From Cliona cf. orientalis (lineage: Eukaryota; Porifera; Demospongiae; Clionaida; Clionaidae), in assembly GCA_963930775.1 (NCBI GenBank), contig OZ005692.1, positions 8,666,135 through 8,730,134 on the forward strand: 64,000 bases of DNA, written 5' to 3'. Below the pieces are notes generated by a model. It was not told the DNA's origin. It saw only the letters and a program-made list of their open reading frames with translations, and did not search any database. Positions 58,474-64,000 of the stretch are shown here, in pieces; position 1 is the first letter of the stretch; the number at the start of each line of letters is the position of its first letter. The position numbers and the translations under genes are program-made.

Positions 58474-61400
58474 ATGGAGCGACTCTTGTTGTGTGCTACC
58501 ATCTTTCTCTTTACTAATCAGTTGTGAGTTTTAATAACATACTCTAGCCTGTCCAAAATAATAATCCCAGTTCCCCCTGGGTGACTGGCTGAGCTACCCA
58601 AGTTCGAAGTTCAAATGTATAACGGTTTTAACTTTGATTGCTGTTACAGGCTGCATGTAACTGCTGTGCAATCATACCCCGTCAGGCTGACTGGAGGCAG
58701 CAATGTGTACGGGGGTCTGGTTGAGGTGTTATACAATAGTACCTGGAGAACTGTATGTACGACTTACTGGGGTGTTGATGAAGCCTTGGTGACTTGTAGG
58801 CAGCTTGGCATAAACTCCACTGCTGCTGGTAAATAGTATTTCATCATGAATCTGTGACGTTCCATAATAGTAATTATTGATTATTATTATTATTATCATT
58901 AGAGCCAACATTCAACAATTTAGTGGTTAATAATACAGACTCGAATGCAGTAACAATTTCTTGTACGGATAGTGAGTATATTGCACTCGAAGACTGCAAT
59001 GTCACATTTACAACATCTTGTGGTAGTAATAGAGTTGAAGTACAATGCTGTAAGTTTAAGTTAATAGTACAGCTCCATACAGGTATATTATTATTATTAT
59101 CCTAAATCACCAGCAGTTATAGTGACGATAAAATTCAGTCTGAGTATCAATATGTATAGTAATATACATGCATGCACATGCACACTGCATGTCACATAGT
59201 CTCATCTCCTTAATTGGCTCTGGGCTAGACTGAATTATATTTAAGCAGATCCTCCCCCGGCCTTTTAGTTTAATATGGTATAAAATCCTCAATCCAGCAC
59301 TACACGCAGATGATCAGCAATTAGGGATATTCATTCCTGTTTAATTTGATTCATTCATGTATACCTTGAATATCGAATACTATACAGCATCTCCTCCGCA
59401 AAGACCATCATTTAATGAGCCATTGTTTGACACCACCGGAACAATAGCTACCATTCGCTGGACAATCAGCACAGCTGGCAATTCTCAACCTGCAGCAAAC
59501 TATCAAGTCACCTGTTCAAGTGTGAATGCTCCACATAATATTACTCACCTTGTATCGAGCAATAACATCGTCCTACATGGTTTGAACCCATGCGCTTTGT
59601 ATACTTGCTGCGTTGGAGGGATTGATACTAATGGCGCCATTGGAGCAGTAGATTGTACATCTTTTCGAACCCCCTTTTCACCAGTCGTTGGTAAGTATGA
59701 CTTTCGTTATGGTAGCTAATCTCCTTGATTTGCAATTGTATACAGTATACCCTACATAGAGAACTTCCTAAAGATTTTGTGTTACCTTGGTAGATCTACA
59801 TTAATTTTAAACTAGATAGGTCAAGTATATTATGTCTGAGGCAACTATGTGAAATTGAGAGTTTTACAACAGAATGTTAATTTGCAGGACCTTGAGTACA
59901 TTAGCATGGCAGGACTTAAGTTCTGCTACAAGATAATATTATTTTATTCTATGCATGTAACAATTTCAGGTAGTCCCACTGGTTTGGAATACATAGAGCT
60001 ACAAAGTAGGTCAGTGACGCTTCGATGGGAACAACTGAATACTGCTGAGAGGTGTAGTCCACCAATTCTCTACTCAGTCAGGGTCACCGTGGTAGCAGGG
60101 CAACAGCAGCAGAGGCTGTGTAATGCACAACAGCTAATGGAATCCAATACAACAAACACACATGCAATAATAACTGGGTTGTGTCCCTATTCTCGATACA
60201 GCATTTCCATCAAGGCATGCACCGAACATGGTGATGTGTGTGGGAGCTATTCAAGCTCACTTTCAGTGCGTACACTCGAAGATGGTATGTGATGCTAACA
60301 CTTAAAGCTATTTTGTTGTTGCATTTTTCTAAAATAAACTTTATTGCTACATTAGTTCCGACAAATGTCAACAATCTTCGTTGTCGTGCATTAAACCCAA
60401 CTCAAGTCAACATTGAATGGCAACCACCTACTCAAACAAATGGGGTGATTCAGTTCTATAATATCATTCTAAACAATATCAATACAACGCAAAACACTAC
60501 CAAATACGTGGAAAGCAACACAACCACAACAATCATCAATCATCTCCATCCCAACCATCATTACTCGTGCTCTATTGCCGTTTACTCCGCTGCTGGGAGA
60601 AATGTGTCTGCCATCCAAAATGTAGTGCTTGAAGGGTCAAGTAAGGGTTTGCCTGGTGTAGCTACTAGACTAAGTACTAGTATAGCGCTTAAGATCCAGG
60701 ATAATAATATTGTTATTGTGAAAGCCAAGCATACAGATGTATATATAGTGGATGTGATAAGTTATCCCTACCAACCTTGCGTGTATTTTTTAGCACTGCT
60801 ATCCCTACTAACTATGTTTTTTTACATTAAGATGTTTTTCTGTACCTTTATAAGGTCCAACGGGTGTTCCTGAAGAGTTTAACTGCTCTCAAAGCAGCTC
60901 AACCTCGTTGCAACTGAACTGGAGAGAGCCCAACCCGTTGGAACAGAATGGTCCCATAGAGAATTACTCAGTGATCGTGTGGAATCTGGATACAAATGAA
61001 GTAGTGTATAGCAATTTCACCTCATTCATTTCCTTGACAATTCACTCTCTGGTCTCATATCACAATTATAAATGTGCCGTAGCAGCAAATGGACAATTTG
61101 GCCTGGGACCATTTGATGACAAACAAGTATGGATATCCTCAACAGGTACATAATATTATAGCTAATGGTATATGCCATGCCAAATGTATTATTTTTGATG
61201 ATGACAATTACAGATCATAATTTTGGGCCACCTTTGAACCTCCAAGTTGATCGTGTAACCTCACGTAGCTTTAGAGTCACGTGGAGTGAACCAAGTGTAC
61301 GATACAATACAACTGTGCATATAAACAACTATGAAGTTACAGTGTTTGGATATCAAGAAAGGACGACAATATCGAGCCTTACTCGTACATTTACTGATCC

Positions 61401-63185
61401 AGCCGAATACGAGCAAAGATTCTTGCATCCCAACTATCGCTACCGGATTGAACTATCGGCCGCAGTGGCTGGGGTACCAGGACCCACAGCTGATTATATT
61501 ATTATACAAACTAGCGAAGATGGTGAGCGAGATCGATAATGATTAGTTAGACTAAAATACCTGCAGCCATTATAATTTAATTTTTGGCACAGTGTCATTA
61601 ATATTATTTCAGCTATGAAAGCTATGTAAGTGGGGATACCCATACTATAACTATGAGCTTTGATATTACGTGCCTGGACCAGAACAGTTACTATATATGC
61701 ATGTGATTGCAATTGCTTTAGCCAGCTAGCTAGAATAATATTATCATAGCAGAATTCCTTCCTTGCCTGTAGCTCCCACTGGTGCACCAGAAAGTTTGTC
61801 ATATGCCAATGTCACAACTTCATCATTCACACTTACATGGAATGTGCCTCCTCTTGAGCAACAGAATGGTGAAATCATTGGATACATGGTAAACGTGACA
61901 CTCCATAACAGCAGATCTGATGAACCGTCACAGGTGACTACAGCAAATGTAACGGCACGGTCATTCATAGCAACGTATTTAAGCCAAGATACGAGCTACA
62001 ACGCAACAGTCGCTGCCATGACTAGCGTGGGGATTGGACCTCCTACTCTACCCGTTTCTATCAAGACAATGAAGCTAGGTACAATATTATGTTGCACGAT
62101 CGACATTAACTACCATTAACTACAACATGAATCATGTTACGTGTATACCAGTACCTAAATAATTATTATATTATTACATCAGCAACTGAGCTACATGTAT
62201 ACACTTGATAATGTGTGTTTTTTCTCTCTCTTTGCAGCCCCACCGCTTATTATAAATAAAATAGAATCTGATAATAGTGTTATCATTGCGTTTCCTGTTC
62301 TCTCGGTTGTGCTTGTAGTGATTATTATTCTGCTCATCATGGTGAGTTTACGACTCTGTTGTCGCATACAAAAAATTGAGAAAACGTACAAATTTCATGG
62401 GTAAGTTATCGTACATAAGGTGATTATGACTAATCATCTATTATATTTTATATTGTAGTAGTGAAGTGGTCCAGCTCCAAGATTGTCGGCAAGTCAACAG
62501 TAGCACTTACGTTATTGAGAACGCTCCTCCCGTACATAATGTTATTACAGAACCAGCATCTTGTGAACATACTGAGGCATCAAATACATATACATCCACT
62601 GAAGAAAAGAAAATTAAGCCACCAGCAGTTCCTCCAAAGACATACCTTGAACCAAATTCGGACACAGATGGAACACCAAGTGATGAAGAGGCTCAAAGTG
62701 TGGATGATGGTGATAATATTGATACTTGCAGTGTGGGTAGCGATTCGCTGTATGACATGAAGCTGGAGAAAATTGGTTTTCAAATGCCACAACGAGCTGC
62801 ATCTGTGACTATTCAGTCAGCGCAAGCAATAGTCATTCCACCTCGAAATCTTCCCCGTGTTCGAGCTACCAGCATAGGTTCTTTAAAACTGTCAAAATGT
62901 GAACAGGTACAGGCAGCCATGGACCACGAAACTGAACAAAAGAATCACGGGGGCTCAAAAGAATCTGACTATCAGAAACTGGACGTCAAGAAGATGGCTC
63001 CTCTTCAACAGTACGCAAGTCTACCGGGCAAGCGGCGTATAAATAAGGAACCAGCTGAGGGACAAGATCATGCCAGTCGTGTGCCTGGCCATGGTCAGGA
63101 GAGTCATTATGAACCACTACGGCTGAAAAATGTGAGAAAACCAAGTGATCACCTATACCAAGAGTTAAAATTTATTAGGACCTAA
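58474..63185 (+). CDS. SRCR-FN3(x6) single-pass receptor with ITAM-like cytoplasmic tail
   Basis: Eleven exons: 58474-58523, 58650-58828, 58903-59049, 59388-59690, 59970-60284, 60356-60640, 60855-61145, 61214-61522, 61773-62078, 62238-62400, 62459-63185; total about 1024 residues with consistent phases. Order: signal peptide (MERLLLCATIFLFTNQLL); one SRCR domain over two exons (VRLTGGSNVYGGLVEV, WRTVC, VTCRQLG, ALEDC); six FN3 domains, one per exon with phase 1-1 boundaries (TLRWEQL, NIEWQPP, QLNWREP, RVTWSEP, TLTWNVPP); TM segment (VIIAFPVLSVVLVVIIILLIM); tail of about 240 residues with proline-rich KPPAVPPK and four YxxL motifs: YQKL, YASL, YEPL, YQEL. Known SRCR and FN3 modules bind ligands and mediate adhesion; phosphorylated paired YxxL motifs recruit tandem-SH2 kinases. 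A recognition or adhesion receptor role is inferred. Confidence 0.88.
60725..60815. mobile_element. Diverged single arm of the R1/R2 foldback in an intron
   Basis: Matches GTGGATGTGATACGTTATCC...TTTTTTGGCACTGCCATCCC of 9807-9900 with substitutions. Lies within intron 6 of the SRCR-FN3 gene. Confidence 0.65.
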
Positions 63186-63582
63186 CTCTAGAGACACGAG
63201 TAACCTTGATGAACTTGCAGGCTAGTTAGTAGTGTTTCAAAACTTCGATATTAAATTTTTACTGTGATTTTTTTCAATGGTACTATATTATACGTAGTCT
63301 AGGTGTAATAATACAGTGTGCAATCTTAACCAATTAATGATACCATGTTTATTCAATAATTCCTGCAGTCTTCTGGTAAAGGTCGTCACACGAAAAGTCC
63401 TAAAGCACACGCATTAATATTTGCGATTATTAGATTGCGTGCGTTAGCATAGAATATCAACACTGTGTGCATGAAGTCATTTAATAATATCAGAATACCC
63501 AGAAAACAAAATTAATGGATCATGATAAATCTCTTTATAGTACTGTATATAGTTGCCAGTGAAAGTATTACATGACAAAAAG
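63186..63582. other. Convergent intergenic spacer
   Basis: About 400 bp of AT-rich sequence between the stop of the receptor gene and the stop of the next minus-strand gene. No further feature seen. Confidence 0.6.
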
Positions 63583-64000
63583 CTACATGAACTGTTTCAA
63601 TATATCTTGGACATCCGGATTGGAACTTTGTGAATTGAGCTCGAGTATTATTGGAAGATCTGCTGAAATTGAAGGATCGCCGTCGTAGTCAACAGCGTCC
63701 ATCGGTGAATTAGAAGAAGGGCAGTATTGTCCAGCGTTTGAAAGTGAGTTTGAGTTTAGCACAAGGCTACCATCGCCAGTACCTTGGGAATAAGTTACAT
63801 TGGCACCCATACTATTAGTACTATAATCTGCAGAAACTGAAGCGGTAGGATTGAAGTTTGGCTCATCCATCATCACAATATCATCAACTATCTGCTGCAT
63901 GAGAGAAGCAGTGCTAGCATCATCCAGCGGTGGATTTAAATTGTCAAACACTTGCACCGGCGTGACATCAATGCATGGGGTACCATCTGAAGTTTGAGGA
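63583..64000 (-). CDS. 3' end of an unidentified gene (continues beyond window)
   Basis: Open minus-strand frame from the window edge to TGA/TAA-type stop at 63583, about 139 residues: acidic, rich in Ser, Asn, Asp and Pro, with hydrophobic clusters (LMQQIVDDIVMMDEP, DLPIILEL, DVQDILKQFM at the C-terminus). Such composition is common in transactivation domains, so a transcription factor tail is possible, but no conserved domain is visible and no identity is claimed. Confidence 0.6.
   Translation of the reverse strand, partial: PQTSDGTPCIDVTPVQVFDNLNPPLDDASTASLMQQIVDDIVMMDEPNFNPTASVSADYSTNSMGANVTYSQGTGDGSLVLNSNSLSNAGQYCPSSNSPMDAVDYDGDPSISADLPIILELNSQSSNPDVQDILKQFM

Overview
The window reads as genomic DNA of an early-branching animal, most likely a demosponge of the Amphimedon type. 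Evidence seen directly: AT-rich DNA with short GT-AG introns (roughly 50-1,500 bp), metazoan genes (beta-spectrin, SRCR/FN3 receptor, death-domain Roc GTPases, TKL kinases), and a dense set of DNA transposons. The species assignment is inference from gene content and style, not from a search.

Layout. 1-5348 (+): 3' half of a beta-spectrin gene (spectrin repeats, charged coil, PH domain, proline-rich tail). 7018-24220 (copy A) and 39400-52385 (copy B) are two direct copies of one segment. Each holds a GH28/pectate-lyase-fold gene (-) followed by a seven-exon gene (+) coding for three death domains, a Roc-like GTPase with a COR-like region, and a C-terminal death domain. Copy A has an intact Roc gene but has been invaded by two Helitron-like elements, two nested MITEs and a LINE fragment. 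Copy B has a 1-nt frameshift at the GTPase G4 motif and carries a complete Tc1/mariner-type (Tigger/pogo) transposon that also encodes a HIRAN-domain protein. Both GH28 copies are frameshifted, at different places.

24220-33500 is gene-poor and rich in palindromic transposons: a 9-bp-TSD MULE-type MITE, two head-to-head TTAA-flanked elements forming a 2-kb palindrome, and a Harbinger-type MITE. 33498-37894 (-) is a two-kinase gene (kinase, coiled coil, kinase) whose first kinase domain is split by a 1.19-kb foldback element with a perfect 7-bp target duplication.

53620-57963 (-): tandem pair of type II membrane coiled-coil proteins. 58474-63185 (+): divergently transcribed receptor with signal peptide, SRCR, six FN3 domains, a TM segment and a cytoplasmic tail with paired YxxL (ITAM-like) motifs. 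63583-64000 (-): 3' end of an unidentified gene.

The most notable signals are the concentration of amino-acid-changing substitutions in the death domains of the two Roc paralogues, the doubled switch-I segment in their GTPase domain, the HIRAN-carrying transposon, the MITE-split tandem kinase, and the ITAM-like SRCR-FN3 receptor. Exon boundaries were read by eye and may be off by a few bases; no transcript or database evidence was available.
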